Source of the DNA: Chromatium okenii
Lineage (GTDB): Bacteria; Pseudomonadota; Gammaproteobacteria; Chromatiales; Chromatiaceae
NCBI RefSeq assembly: GCF_016583745.1
Contig: NZ_NRRQ01000007.1
Coordinates: 1 to 64,000 of the forward strand
Direction of reading: 5' to 3'
Length of the DNA: 64,000 nucleotides
In this document: piece after piece, positions 1 to 9,173 of the stretch
How positions within the stretch are numbered: the first letter of the stretch is position 1
Layout of the letters: each line of letters starts with the position of its first letter
Program-made: the position numbers and the translations under genes
Notes under the pieces: model-generated
The model's database searches: none
Told to the model about the DNA's origin: nothing
The model's input: only the letters and a program-made list of their open reading frames with translations

Positions 1-45
1 CTTCTTTGCTAAAAATTCTACTTGTGCAAAAGAAAATTGTTTCAT
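1..45 (-). CDS. Possible start of a leftward gene cut by the window edge
   Basis: Reading leftward from an ATG at 45-43, the frame stays open to the window edge for 15 codons (MKQFSFAQVEFLAKK). The mixed charged and hydrophobic composition looks like a protein start, but no clear ribosome binding site precedes it. No family can be recognised from so short a piece. It may be chance. Confidence 0.3.
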   Translation of the reverse strand, partial: MKQFSFAQVEFLAKK

Positions 46-125
46 ACTGGCATCATATGTAAATTACGGCTGTGTATATTTTATCATTTAAGCCGCAACG
101 ATGCTGGCTATTTAATCAGCGTTTC

Positions 126-875
126 CTAAACGCTCGTCAACCAAATTCCACTCGCTAATCGTCCTGTCATACCATCGCGGCGATAAGAAAAAAATTGCTC
201 CGGCTGCGTAAAGGTGCAATTGCCACCACCAAAAATGTGCTCAATACCCAGCCGTTGCAACCGTCGCCGCGCCAGCACAAATAAATCCGCCTGCCAGCGC
301 CGCTGCGTGATCGTGCTCGCGGCGCTTGGCACAAAAGCAACACTCGTCGCCGCATCCTCGCGCCAAAATCGCTCGCGCACCTCGTCACCCACTTCAAATG
401 CCGTTGCGCCAATTGCCGGGCCCAGCCACGCCAGCACCCGTTCTGGCGGCAGCGCCAGCGCCGTCACTGCCGCTTCAATCACACCATCCGCCAAGCCGCG
501 CCAGCCGGCGTGAACTGCGGCAACTGCGGTGCCTTGGTCATCGCACAGCAGCAGCGGTAAACAATCCGCCGTCAACACCACGCACACCGCGCCCGCTTCC
601 CGACTCAGCGCCCCGTCTGCTTCACTGCCGCGAGTTGCCGCGCTTGCCGTCACGATCTGGCAACCGTGAACTTGCCGCAGCCAGCATGGTTCAGTCGGCA
701 CATCGAGCTGGGCACACAGCCGCGCCCGATTCGTCGCCACCGCTGCGGGCGCATCGCCAACGTGGTCGCCCAAATTCAAACTGGCGAACGCACCGCTGCT
801 CACGCCGCCGCTGCGCGTGGTGGTAAATGCCCGCACCGTCGGCGGCGCTGGCCAATCTGGTGTGATTAATTTCAT
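126..875 (-). CDS. pgeF: Purine nucleoside phosphorylase / laccase-domain protein YfiH (PgeF)
   Basis: 249 residues, full length for the YfiH/DUF152 family. The family's zinc-binding set is visible: His70 in LRQVHG, Cys105 in TADCLPLL and His122 in AVHAGWRG, with the typical C-terminal NCTF and SYRRDG motifs. Members were first called polyphenol oxidases; later work on the family reports purine nucleoside phosphorolysis and a role in peptidoglycan editing, so the exact activity here is inferred. The cytoplasmic protein lies 43 bases downstream of rluD on the same strand. The pair rluD-yfiH is common in gammaproteobacteria and suggests co-transcription. Confidence 0.93.
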   Translation of the reverse strand: MKLITPDWPAPPTVRAFTTTRSGGVSSGAFASLNLGDHVGDAPAAVATNRARLCAQLDVPTEPCWLRQVHGCQIVTASAATRGSEADGALSREAGAVCVVLTADCLPLLLCDDQGTAVAAVHAGWRGLADGVIEAAVTALALPPERVLAWLGPAIGATAFEVGDEVRERFWREDAATSVAFVPSAASTITQRRWQADLFVLARRRLQRLGIEHIFGGGNCTFTQPEQFFSYRRDGMTGRLASGIWLTSV

Positions 876-918
876 TCTAATCCACTGATAAAACTCAATT
901 TAACCGCCAACTGCCAAC

Positions 919-1878
919 TCATTCGCCCGCCTGAAAGAGCGCCAGCACCGCCGCCATGTCCGCTGCGAGCGGAATCTCCCACTGCATCGCCGCGCCCGTC
1001 GTCGGATGCGTCAATCCCAGCCGCAGCGCGTGCAATGCCTGACGCGGAAAGGTTTGCAGCGCCGTGATCAATTCCGGCGTCGCGCCGCGGGGCGGACACG
1101 GGCGGCTGCCGTAAACATGATCGCCAACCAGCGGCCAATGACGGTGCGTCAAGTGAACGCGAATTTGATGGGTGCGACCGGTCTCCAATTCCACCGCCAG
1201 CAGCGTGTGACCGCTAAAGCGTTCCAACACGCGGTAATGCGTCACCGCCGGGCGTCCGTGCGCCACAACTGCCATGCGCAGGCGCTGCGTGGGATGGCGA
1301 CCGATGGGCGCATCAATCCGTCCGCCCGCCACCACCTCGCCGCGCACCAGCGCCCGATATTCACGATGCACCGTTCGCGCCTGCAATTGTTCAATCAGCG
1401 AACAATGCGCCTCCAGCGTTTTCGCAATCACCAGCAGCCCGCTGGTGTCTTTATCCAAACGATGCACGATGCCCGCTCGCGGCACGCTCGCCAGAGCTGG
1501 CGCGTAGTGCAGCAGCGCATTTTGCAACGTGCCATCGGGATTGCCCGCCGCCGGATGCACCACCAACCCCGCCGGTTTATTGATGACCAGCACCTGCGCA
1601 TCTTCATAAACGATGTCCAGCGCGATGTTCTGCGCCAGACAGGTGCTATCGGTCGTCACCTGCGCTGCGAGCCGGATCGCGTCACCGCTCCACACCTTGT
1701 CACGGCAGCGGCGCGGCGCGTTATTCACCAGCACTTGACCGGCATCAATCCACTGCTGGAGGCGACTGCGGGAAAACTCCGGCACCAACACCGCCAACGC
1801 CTGATCAAGGCGGACACCAGCCAGCGCGGCGTCAACCACCACCTCACGCTGCACAAGCTCAACCGGGCTGGCGCTCAT
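919..1878 (-). CDS. rluD: 23S rRNA pseudouridine synthase RluD
   Basis: Makes pseudouridines in helix 69 of 23S rRNA (positions 1911, 1915 and 1917 in E. coli). An N-terminal S4 RNA-binding domain covers about residues 15-80, and the catalytic domain carries the HRLDKDTSGLL motif with the nucleophilic Asp near residue 142. I start at ATG 1878, which follows a GGGG stretch; a GTG two codons upstream (1884) is also possible. Length (319 aa) is typical. It is divergent from bamD across a gap of about 70 bases, an arrangement known from other gammaproteobacteria (rluD/yfiO). The assignment is firm, though RluA-family members are close to one another. Confidence 0.92.
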   Translation of the reverse strand: MSASPVELVQREVVVDAALAGVRLDQALAVLVPEFSRSRLQQWIDAGQVLVNNAPRRCRDKVWSGDAIRLAAQVTTDSTCLAQNIALDIVYEDAQVLVINKPAGLVVHPAAGNPDGTLQNALLHYAPALASVPRAGIVHRLDKDTSGLLVIAKTLEAHCSLIEQLQARTVHREYRALVRGEVVAGGRIDAPIGRHPTQRLRMAVVAHGRPAVTHYRVLERFSGHTLLAVELETGRTHQIRVHLTHRHWPLVGDHVYGSRPCPPRGATPELITALQTFPRQALHALRLGLTHPTTGAAMQWEIPLAADMAAVLALFQAGE

Positions 1879-1910
1879 CGCCACCCCGCACGGAAATGAA
1901 AGCCTTTGGT

Positions 1911-1916
1911 TATACT
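1911..1916 (+). promoter_or_regulatory. Candidate -10 element for bamD
   Basis: TATACT in the rluD-bamD gap matches a sigma-70 -10 hexamer. No convincing -35 is seen 17 bases upstream. A transcript starting near 1923 would exclude the upstream in-frame ATG at 1896 and favour the bamD start at 1950 or 1959. Confidence 0.35.
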
Positions 1917-1949
1917 GTGCGTCATTTCAAACAGGTGCCTTTGGTATTT

Positions 1950-2777
1950 ATGCCACAAATGTTCACACGACTGCTCGTGCTGTTGTTGAGTGTTGCGCTC
2001 ACCGGCTGCGGGATATTTGGCAAGGAGATTGATCCGACGGAAGGTTGGAGCGCCGCCAAACTGTACGCCGAAGCGGCAGCAGAACTCGACTCCAGCAATT
2101 ACGCCAAGGCAATTGAACTTTATGAAAAACTGGAATCACGTTATCCCTTTGGGCGTTATGCCATGCAAGCGCAACTCGATGTTGCGTATGCGCATTATCG
2201 CGCTGAAGAGCCAGAAGAAGCGATTGCTGCTGCGGAACGGTTTATTAAACTTTATCCGCAAAATCCCTTTGTTGACTATGCCTATTATTTGAAAGGAATC
2301 GTCAATTATAATCGCAGCGTCGGCTTTTTAGATCGCTATATTCCGATGGATGCCTCACAACGCGATCCGGGATCAGCATTAGATGCGTTTACTGATTTCT
2401 CCGTGTTAGTGGAACGCTTTCCTGACAGTAAATACGCCGAAGATGCGCGGCAACGAATGCTGTATTTACGCAATAATTTAGCGCGGCATGAAGTCAATGT
2501 CGCCCAGTATTATATGCGGCGCGGCGCGTATTTAGCCGCCGCCAATCGTGCCAATTATGTGATTGAACGCTTTCAACGCACCAGCGCCGTGACTGATGCG
2601 CTCATGGTGTTAATTGACGCCTATCGCGCTTTAGAAAAACCCGAATTAGCTGCCGATGCGCAGCGCGTATTGGATTTGAATCGACAAGCGGGACGTTTAA
2701 TTACCGAAGAAGCGCAACCACCAAAAGGCGATGTCGCCCGCAAATTGTGGAAATACTTCAAACTGGATGAGAATTAA
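1950..2777 (+). CDS. bamD: Outer membrane assembly lipoprotein BamD
   Basis: Lipoprotein of the BAM complex, which folds beta-barrel proteins into the outer membrane. A signal peptide ends in the lipobox LTGC, followed by GIFGKE and then TPR repeats (for example YPFGRYAMQAQLDVAYAHY and the FIKLYPQNPFVDYAYY stretch). The DRDP-like segment RDPGSALDAF is typical of BamD. Two in-frame starts fit the signal peptide: ATG 1950 (used here) and ATG 1959. A further ATG at 1896 would add an unlikely charged extension upstream of the signal peptide. It converges on glnB with a 48-base gap. Confidence 0.95.
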   Translation: MPQMFTRLLVLLLSVALTGCGIFGKEIDPTEGWSAAKLYAEAAAELDSSNYAKAIELYEKLESRYPFGRYAMQAQLDVAYAHYRAEEPEEAIAAAERFIKLYPQNPFVDYAYYLKGIVNYNRSVGFLDRYIPMDASQRDPGSALDAFTDFSVLVERFPDSKYAEDARQRMLYLRNNLARHEVNVAQYYMRRGAYLAAANRANYVIERFQRTSAVTDALMVLIDAYRALEKPELAADAQRVLDLNRQAGRLITEEAQPPKGDVARKLWKYFKLDEN

Positions 2778-2825
2778 CTGGCGTGGACGCGACGCACCGT
2801 CGTCGCCCATCGCCATCAATTCCGC

Positions 2826-3191
<366 letters not shown>

Positions 3192-3235
3192 TCAAAGTAG
3201 CGTGATTGAACCAGATTGTGAAGAATGGCGCAGCA

Positions 3236-4897
3236 CTAAAAACCGCTGGTCATCGGATAGCGCCGATCGCGCCCAAAAGCGCGAGTTGAAATACGCACCC
3301 CGGGCGGGGCTTGTCGCCGTTTATATTCATTGCGATCCACTAATCGCGTCACTCGCCGCACCATGTCTTCGGGATAACCGCGCTTCACAATTGCGGCAAC
3401 GCTGTGATCGTCTTCAATATACAGTTGTAAAATCACATCCAGTATTTCATACGGCGGCAGACTATCTTGATCGGTTTGATCGGGGCGCAATTCTGCTGAC
3501 GGCGGGCGCGTCAATACCCGCTCTGGAATGATCGCCGCTTGCGTATTGCGATAATGCGCCAGCCGATATACTAACAATTTTGGCACATCTTTCAATGGCG
3601 CAAAACCACCCGCCATATCGCCGTATAACGTAGCGTATCCAACCGCCATTTCACTTTTATTGCCCGTCGTTAATAAAATACGCCCGCTTTTATTACTGAG
3701 CGCCATTAAAATCACTCCGCGACAACGGGCTTGGATATTTTCCTCAGTCACATCACTTGCGCAATTGGCAAAACTCGGTGCCAACATCGTTAAAAACGTC
3801 TGAAAAGCTGGCTCAATTGGAATGATTTGGGTTGCCACTCCCAATAATTGCGCCTGTTCTAACGCATCAGTATTGCTCATTGCAGCGGTATAGCGCGACG
3901 GCATTAACACGGCTTCCACTTGTTTTGCGCCCAACGCATCGACGGCAATTGCCAAAGTTAGCGCCGAATCAACGCCGCCAGATAATCCCAGCACCGCACC
4001 TTGAAAACCATTTTTGCGCACATAATCGCGCACGCCGAGCACCAATGCGGCATAAATCGTAGGTAGTTCAAATCCCCCCAACCCCCCTTTTTCAAAGGGG
4101 GGCTTGATGGAGTCTTTTTCAAAGGCTGGATTGATCGAATCTTTTTCACAAGAGCTTTCAATTAACCCGTTGGCGGCAATTTCAATCATCAGGGTTGTTT
4201 CAATAAAACCCGCAGCGCGAGCAACAACGTCACCAGCGTGATTGACAACAAAAGAAGCGCCATCAAATACTAATTCATCTTGTCCGCCCACTAAATTGGC
4301 ATAACAAATCGCAATTCCGTGATCGCGGGCGCGACGACCGACAATTGCTTCCCGCTCGGCGCTTTTGCCCGCATGAAATGGCGAGGCATTCAAATTGAGC
4401 AACACTTGCGCTCCGGCTGCAACCGCTTGGCGCGTTGGTTCATCTTGCCAAATATCTTCACAGATACTTAATCCAAACTGAATACCGTCGTGCATAAATA
4501 CCGTTGCGGTGGTGCCCGCTTGAAAATAGCGTTTTTCATCAAAGACGCTATAATTGGGCAATTGCTGTTTGGCGTATTCAGCAAGCACTGCGCCATCGCG
4601 CAGCACTCCAGCAACATTAAATACTCCGCCCACCGTTTGCAACGGATAACCCAGCACGATGGTGATGCCGGTGATTTCAGTGCGAATCTGCGTTAATGCC
4701 GTTTCAACGCGCTGGAGAAATTCGGGGCGCAATAACAAATCTTCTGGCGGATAACCGGTGAGCGTTAATTCTGGAAACAGTACAATTTGCGCCCCCGCCG
4801 CACGCGCTTGTTGCGCCGCAGTCATAATGCGCACGGCGTTGCCAGCAACGTCGCCAACGATAGGATTGATTTGAGCAATTTGAATACGGCAACTCAC
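3236..4897 (-). CDS. nadE: Glutamine-dependent NAD+ synthetase
   Basis: Converts deamido-NAD+ to NAD+ with ATP, using ammonia released from glutamine. The N-terminal nitrilase-type glutaminase domain (about 1-240) shows the Glu of FPELTLTGYPPEDLL, the Lys of EYAKQQLPNY and the Cys of SICEDIWQD. The C-terminal synthetase domain shows the P-loop GLSGGVDSALT. GTG 4897 is chosen because GGAG stands 7 bases upstream and the protein then begins VSCRIQIAQINP as homologues do; ATG 4918 lies upstream of that site. An inserted segment of about 27 residues between the two domains (CEKDSINPA, FEKDSIKPP, FEKGGLGGF) is encoded by a repeat described separately. The frame is intact, so the enzyme is probably active. 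Confidence 0.95.
   Translation of the reverse strand: MSCRIQIAQINPIVGDVAGNAVRIMTAAQQARAAGAQIVLFPELTLTGYPPEDLLLRPEFLQRVETALTQIRTEITGITIVLGYPLQTVGGVFNVAGVLRDGAVLAEYAKQQLPNYSVFDEKRYFQAGTTATVFMHDGIQFGLSICEDIWQDEPTRQAVAAGAQVLLNLNASPFHAGKSAEREAIVGRRARDHGIAICYANLVGGQDELVFDGASFVVNHAGDVVARAAGFIETTLMIEIAANGLIESSCEKDSINPAFEKDSIKPPFEKGGLGGFELPTIYAALVLGVRDYVRKNGFQGAVLGLSGGVDSALTLAIAVDALGAKQVEAVLMPSRYTAAMSNTDALEQAQLLGVATQIIPIEPAFQTFLTMLAPSFANCASDVTEENIQARCRGVILMALSNKSGRILLTTGNKSEMAVGYATLYGDMAGGFAPLKDVPKLLVYRLAHYRNTQAAIIPERVLTRPPSAELRPDQTDQDSLPPYEILDVILQLYIEDDHSVAAIVKRGYPEDMVRRVTRLVDRNEYKRRQAPPGVRISTRAFGRDRRYPMTSGF
4070..4150 (-). repeat. Three 27-bp units with GC-rich palindrome, inserted in frame in nadE
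   Basis: Three adjacent 27-bp units (4124-4150, 4097-4123, 4070-4096 in reading order) encode C/F-E-K-D-S-I-N/K-P-A/P twice, then FEKGGLGGF. The last two units create a perfect 9-bp stem, CCCCCCTTT / AAAGGGGGG, with a TTC loop at 4082-4102. The same kind of hairpin is a dispersed intergenic repeat in many cyanobacteria and filamentous sulfur bacteria (general knowledge, not checked here). The insertion sits in the linker between glutaminase and synthetase domains and keeps the frame. Confidence 0.8.
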
Positions 4898-5033
4898 GCA
4901 GGTGCTCCAATGATTCAATAAGGTTGTTAAACTTCAGTGCCATTGTTCATATCATCTTGAGCCGCGTTTTTTGCGGTAAAAGAAGAGAGCGCAATGGCTT
5001 GTCATCCGCACATTGTCAATTGAAAGCGCCACC

Positions 5034-7304
5034 ATGAGTGATTTATTTTTGAACATCCCGCACCCCACTGAAGCACATTTAGAATGCCGTCCGCTCCAAG
5101 AATTTACCGAGCAGGCGTATTTGGATTATTCAATGGCGGTCATTTTAGACCGCGCTTTGCCGCATGTCGGCGACGGTCTCAAGCCGGTGCAGCGCCGTAT
5201 TTTATATGCCATGTCGGAGTTGGGGCTGGCGGCGACGGCAAAATTCAAAAAGTCAGCCCGCACCGTCGGCGACGTGCTCGGCAAGTTTCATCCGCATGGC
5301 GACAGCGCGTGCTATGAGGCGATGGTGTTGATGGCGCAGCCCTTCAGTTATCGCTATCCGTTGATTGACGGTCAGGGCAATTGGGGTTCGCCAGATGATC
5401 CCAAATCATTCGCGGCGATGCGCTACACCGAGTCGCGCTTGACCGCGTATGCCGCGCTGCTGTTGGCGGAGGTCGATCAAGATACCGTCGCGTGGCAAGC
5501 CAATTTTGATGGCACCTTGCAAGAGCCGTGTCTGTTGCCCGCGCAGTTGCCCAATCTGTTGCTCAATGGCAGCACCGGTATCGCAGTTGGCATGGCGACG
5601 GACATCTTGCCGCACAATTTGCGCGAGGTCGCGGCTGCCTGCTTGCATTTACTTGATGATCCCGCCGCCAGCGTCGCTGATCTCGTGTGTCATGTACCCG
5701 CGCCTGATTTCCCCACTGCCGCTGAAATCGTCACCGCGCCCGCTGATCTGCTCAGAATGTACCAAACCGGCGGCGGCAGCGTGCGCCAACGCGCCCGTTA
5801 TCACCTCGAACGCGGCGAGATTGTCATCACCGCGCTGCCGTATCAGGTCTCCGGCAATCGCGTGTTGGAGCAGATCGCGGCGCAATTCAACGCCAAAAAG
5901 CTGCCGATGCTCGAAGATTTTCGTGATGAATCCGATCACGAATATCCCACGCGGCTGGTGCTCGTGCCGCGCTCAAATCGCGTCGACATCGAGCGGCTGA
6001 TGCTGCACCTGTTTGCGACCACCGATTTGGAGCGCAGCTATCGCGTCAATATGAACGTGATCGGGCGCAACGGTCGCCCGCGAGTGATGACGCTGCACGA
6101 CATTCTCAGCGAGTGGCTACAGTTTCGCCGTGAGACGGTGCGACGGCGGCTGGCGCAGCGGCTGGCGCAGGTGCAAACGCGCTTACATCTGCTGGCGGGC
6201 TGGCGCATCGCGCTCTCCCAGCTCGACGCGGTGATTGCCATCGTGCGCGATGCCGATAACCCTAAAGCGTTGTTAATCGACACGTTGGCGCTGACGGAGG
6301 TGCAGGCGGAAGCGGCGCTCAATCTGCGCCTGCGCCAGCTCGCACGTTTGGAAACGACGGCGCTGCAAACGGAACAAACCGCGCTGATCACTGAGCAGGA
6401 GGCGTTGCAGCGGCTGCTTGATGAGCGCGAGGCGTTGAATCAATTGCTCCGCACTGAAATCAGCACGGCAGCGGCGCAGATGGGTGATGCGCGGCGCTCG
6501 CCGCTGGTGGTGCGGGAAGCGGCGACGGCATTGGATGAGACCGAATTGGTGCCGAGTGAGGCGGTGACGGTGGTGCTGTCGGCAAAAGGTTGGGTCCGCG
6601 CTGCCAAAGGGCATGAGGTTGATGCTGCGGGTTTGAGTTATCGCGCCGGTGATGCGCTGTTGGCAACGGCGCGGTTGCGCAGTCATCAGCAAGCGGTGTT
6701 TCTGGATTCCACTGGGCGCAGTTATTCGTTATTGGTCAATAGCTTGCCGTCAGCGCGGGGGCAAGGCGAGCCGCTCACCGGTCGCTTTGATCCGCCAGCG
6801 GAGGCGCAGTTTATCGCCGTGTTGGAAGCGCCAGCAGCGGCGCGTTATCTGCTGGCGGCGGATACGGGCTATGGCTTTATTGTGCGGCTGGAGGATTTGA
6901 TCGCCAAGCCGAGGGCGGGAAAGACGGTGCTCAATGTGACTGCCGGAGCGCAGGTGTTGCCGCCGGTGTTGCTGCCGCCGGAGCAGTTGGCGCTGATTCG
7001 CGTGGCGGTGGTGAGCAGTGCGGGTTATTTGCTGGTGTTTGCGGCGACGGAATTGCCAGAGCTGGCGCGAGGCAAAGGCAATCGGTTGATGGGTATTCCG
7101 GCGCTGAAATTGAGCACGCGGGAGGAAATTGTGCTGGCGCTGACGGCGATTCCGGCGGGTGGCAATTTGACGGTGGTGGCGGGGCAGCGGACGTTGACGC
7201 TGAAACCGACCGATTTGGCGGCGTATCACAGCGAGCGCGGGCGGCGCGGGCGGTTGTTGCCACGCGGCTTTCAGCGCGTTGAGGCGCTGCGGGCGGGCGA
7301 GTAG
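5034..7304 (+). CDS. parC: DNA topoisomerase IV subunit A
   Basis: DNA-breaking subunit of the ATP-dependent decatenase that separates daughter chromosomes; it works with ParE, which is not in this window. The catalytic Tyr131 lies in [10 protein letters not shown]. The quinolone-determining region reads [12 protein letters not shown] with the wild-type Ser and Glu. 756 residues is normal for ParC, and the short C-terminal beta-pinwheel argues against GyrA. ATG 5034 is preferred; an upstream in-frame TTG at 5013 would add seven residues. It is divergent from nadE. Confidence 0.95.
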   Translation: MSDLFLNIPHPTEAHLECRPLQEFTEQAYLDYSMAVILDRALPHVGDGLKPVQRRILYAMSELGLAATAKFKKSARTVGDVLGKFHPHGDSACYEAMVLMAQPFSYRYPLIDGQGNWGSPDDPKSFAAMRYTESRLTAYAALLLAEVDQDTVAWQANFDGTLQEPCLLPAQLPNLLLNGSTGIAVGMATDILPHNLREVAAACLHLLDDPAASVADLVCHVPAPDFPTAAEIVTAPADLLRMYQTGGGSVRQRARYHLERGEIVITALPYQVSGNRVLEQIAAQFNAKKLPMLEDFRDESDHEYPTRLVLVPRSNRVDIERLMLHLFATTDLERSYRVNMNVIGRNGRPRVMTLHDILSEWLQFRRETVRRRLAQRLAQVQTRLHLLAGWRIALSQLDAVIAIVRDADNPKALLIDTLALTEVQAEAALNLRLRQLARLETTALQTEQTALITEQEALQRLLDEREALNQLLRTEISTAAAQMGDARRSPLVVREAATALDETELVPSEAVTVVLSAKGWVRAAKGHEVDAAGLSYRAGDALLATARLRSHQQAVFLDSTGRSYSLLVNSLPSARGQGEPLTGRFDPPAEAQFIAVLEAPAAARYLLAADTGYGFIVRLEDLIAKPRAGKTVLNVTAGAQVLPPVLLPPEQLALIRVAVVSSAGYLLVFAATELPELARGKGNRLMGIPALKLSTREEIVLALTAIPAGGNLTVVAGQRTLTLKPTDLAAYHSERGRRGRLLPRGFQRVEALRAGE

Positions 7305-7312
7305 CGGGTGGA

Positions 7313-7345
7313 CGCCTGTTTTGGCATTCAATCTGCTAACAGGCG
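7313..7345 (+). promoter_or_regulatory. Sigma-54 type promoter for amtB inside an inverted repeat
   Basis: TTGGCATTCAATCTGC at 7321-7336 matches the -24/-12 consensus TTGGCACG-N4-TTGC in 13 of 16 columns when the four N positions are counted. The GG and GC are exactly spaced. Transcription would start near 7347, giving a leader of about 35 bases before the amtB GTG. The motif is framed by an 8-bp perfect inverted repeat, CGCCTGTT (7313-7320) and AACAGGCG (7338-7345). The repeat could instead be the parC terminator, but no T-run follows it. amtB is a classic NtrC/RpoN target. Confidence 0.55.
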
Positions 7346-7380
7346 CTCCATCCGATCAATGACAAGCTGAGAGATGTCGC

Positions 7381-8583
7381 GTGGAACCACAAATAAGCAA
7401 TGACGTTGTTTTTATTTTAATTGGTGCGGTCATGGTATTGGCGATGCACGCTGGCTTTGCGTTTTTAGAACTCGGCACCGTCCGCGCTAAAAATCAAGTC
7501 AATGCGCTCGTTAAAATTATGAGTGATTTTGCAATTTCAACCATCGCCTATTTTTTCGTTGGCTACAGTTTGGCGTATGGGATTGATTTCTTCACTGGCG
7601 CAGAAATCCTCAAAGAAAACAACGGTTATGCGTTGGTTAAATTCTTTTTTCTCTTGACTTTTGCGGCAGCGATTCCCGCCATCATTTCAGGTGGAATTGC
7701 AGAACGCGCTCGCTTTTATCCACAATTATTTGCCTCATTTTTAATTGTGGGTTTGCTGTATCCATTCTTTGAAGGATTGGTATGGAATGGCAATTTTGGA
7801 TTGCAAACGTTAATTGAAACGACCTTCGGCGCACCCTTTCACGATTTCGCTGGCTCCGTCGTGGTACACGCCGTTGGCGGCTGGATCGCATTGGCGGCGG
7901 TGCTGCTGCTCGGCTCGCGCAGCGGGCGCTATCGTCACGACGGCAGCATGACCGCGCATCCGCCATCGTCGATCCCATTTCTCGCGCTGGGCGCGTGGAC
8001 GCTGACGGTAGGCTGGTTTGGATTCAATGTGATGTCAGCGCAAACTGTCAACGCAGTCAGTGGCTTAGTCGCCATCAATTCGTTAATGGCGATGGTCGGC
8101 GGCATCTTGGCGGCGCTGGTCGTGGGCAAAAACGACCCCGGCTTTTTACACAACGGCCCGCTGGCAGGATTGGTCGCTGTCTGTGCGGGTTCCGATTTAA
8201 TGCACCCTTTAGGTGCGCTCGTCACCGGAGCCATCGCCGGCGCGTTATTCGTGTACGCCTTCACCCTCACCCAAAACAAATGGAAAATCGACGACGTGCT
8301 CGGCGTGTGGCCATTGCATGGACTGTGCGGTTTATGGGGCGGACTGGCGGCAGGCATTTTTGGATTGCCGCTGCTCGGCGGCGTGGGTGGCGTCACTTTT
8401 GCCGCGCAAGCAGTCGGCACCTTGGCGGGAGTATTGATTGCGCTGAGTGGCGGTTTTGCGATTTACGGCCTGATTAAAGTCACGCTTGGAATGCGTTTAA
8501 GTGAAGAAGAAGAATATCTCGGTGCCGATCTCAGTATTCATCGCATTACCGCGCAACCTGATTATAATCGCGGCGAGGTGTAA
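7381..8583 (+). CDS. amtB: Ammonium transporter AmtB
   Basis: Inner-membrane channel for ammonium/ammonia, with about 11 membrane segments over 400 residues. The two pore histidines are visible in GSVVVHAVGGW and PLHGLCGLWGG, and the Asp of HDFAGSVV before the first is the conserved recruitment residue. The gene starts with GTG; no cleavable signal peptide is evident, and the mature-type N-terminus begins at once with a membrane segment. It is not adjacent to its usual partner glnK; the P-II gene is 4 kb upstream on the other strand, and P-II is expected to plug AmtB when nitrogen is ample. A sigma-54 type promoter precedes it. Confidence 0.96.
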   Translation: MEPQISNDVVFILIGAVMVLAMHAGFAFLELGTVRAKNQVNALVKIMSDFAISTIAYFFVGYSLAYGIDFFTGAEILKENNGYALVKFFFLLTFAAAIPAIISGGIAERARFYPQLFASFLIVGLLYPFFEGLVWNGNFGLQTLIETTFGAPFHDFAGSVVVHAVGGWIALAAVLLLGSRSGRYRHDGSMTAHPPSSIPFLALGAWTLTVGWFGFNVMSAQTVNAVSGLVAINSLMAMVGGILAALVVGKNDPGFLHNGPLAGLVAVCAGSDLMHPLGALVTGAIAGALFVYAFTLTQNKWKIDDVLGVWPLHGLCGLWGGLAAGIFGLPLLGGVGGVTFAAQAVGTLAGVLIALSGGFAIYGLIKVTLGMRLSEEEEYLGADLSIHRITAQPDYNRGEV

Positions 8584-8623
8584 CGCACCTCATTGCCAAT
8601 TCACACGATTGAGGAATGGAATA

Positions 8624-8989
8624 ATGCACCAGTCATCATTGCAATTCGCAGCGCGGATTACCCTGTTATCGACTGCTTTGTTTACTGTTGGCGCTTGGCA
8701 TTCTGCGAATGCAGCGTCGGCCTGCAAAGGTTTAGATGAAACCGCGTGCGCGGCGAATACGGAGTGTCGTTGGCAAGCGGGTTATGCCCGCAAAGATGGG
8801 GCGCAAATTGCTGCGCATTGCCGCGCCGTGCCGAAGAAAAAGGAACCGGCAGCGACTCCCGCGCCAGCCGCAGCGCCCACTCCAGCGGATGCGGCTCCGG
8901 TCGCACCAGCAGCGGTGGTGCCGAAAACTGCTGTTACTGCGCCGCCGGTCGCAACTCCGGCAGCGCCAGCGCCCAAAACCACGCCATAA
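8624..8989 (+). CDS. Small secreted Cys-containing protein with Pro/Ala-rich tail
   Basis: 121 residues. ATG 8624 follows GAGGAA at 7 bases; an in-frame open stretch upstream has no such signal and overlaps amtB. The signal peptide (to ...HSANA) precedes a compact domain with four cysteines in the pattern C-x7-C-x6-C-x17-C (ACKGLDETACAANTEC, then a Trp, RKDG and HCR). After KKK comes a low-complexity Ala/Pro/Val tail of about 60 residues. I do not recognise a named family; the Cys domain resembles small domains seen in other exported bacterial proteins. It lies 40 bases after amtB and may share its transcript. A terminator follows. Confidence 0.75.
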   Translation: MHQSSLQFAARITLLSTALFTVGAWHSANAASACKGLDETACAANTECRWQAGYARKDGAQIAAHCRAVPKKKEPAATPAPAAAPTPADAAPVAPAAVVPKTAVTAPPVATPAAPAPKTTP

Positions 8990-9015
8990 GCGCAACCTGA
9001 GTTTTTTGCGTGATC

Positions 9016-9047
9016 TGCCGGTTATTTGAATTAACCGGCATTTTTTT
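9016..9047 (+). terminator. Rho-independent terminator
   Basis: TGCCGGTTA (9016-9024) pairs perfectly with TAACCGGCA (9032-9040) across a 7-base loop and is followed by seven T. It ends the amtB / small secreted protein transcript. Confidence 0.9.
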
Positions 9048-9173
9048 GTCTCGCGTACCACTTGCAGCGCATGAGATGCCACTTATCTTGATTGTGGTGT
9101 AGTCTCAAAACCCGGCGCTTGCCGCCCCGCAAGTGCTGTTTCCTGTTTTTTTCAACCTGACGGAACCCACACG

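Noticed and set aside
1006-1899. 297-codon rightward open frame opposite rluD
   Set aside because: It is the antisense frame of a GC-rich, well-recognised gene; its His/Arg/Gln-rich product has no domain and no ribosome site.
6750-7331. 193-codon leftward frame opposite parC
   Set aside because: Arg/Gln/His-rich antisense reading of the ParC C-terminal region; no family likeness.
8501-8623. Upstream extension of the small secreted protein
   Set aside because: It overlaps amtB and would place 41 residues ahead of a clear signal peptide; ATG 8624 has a good ribosome site.
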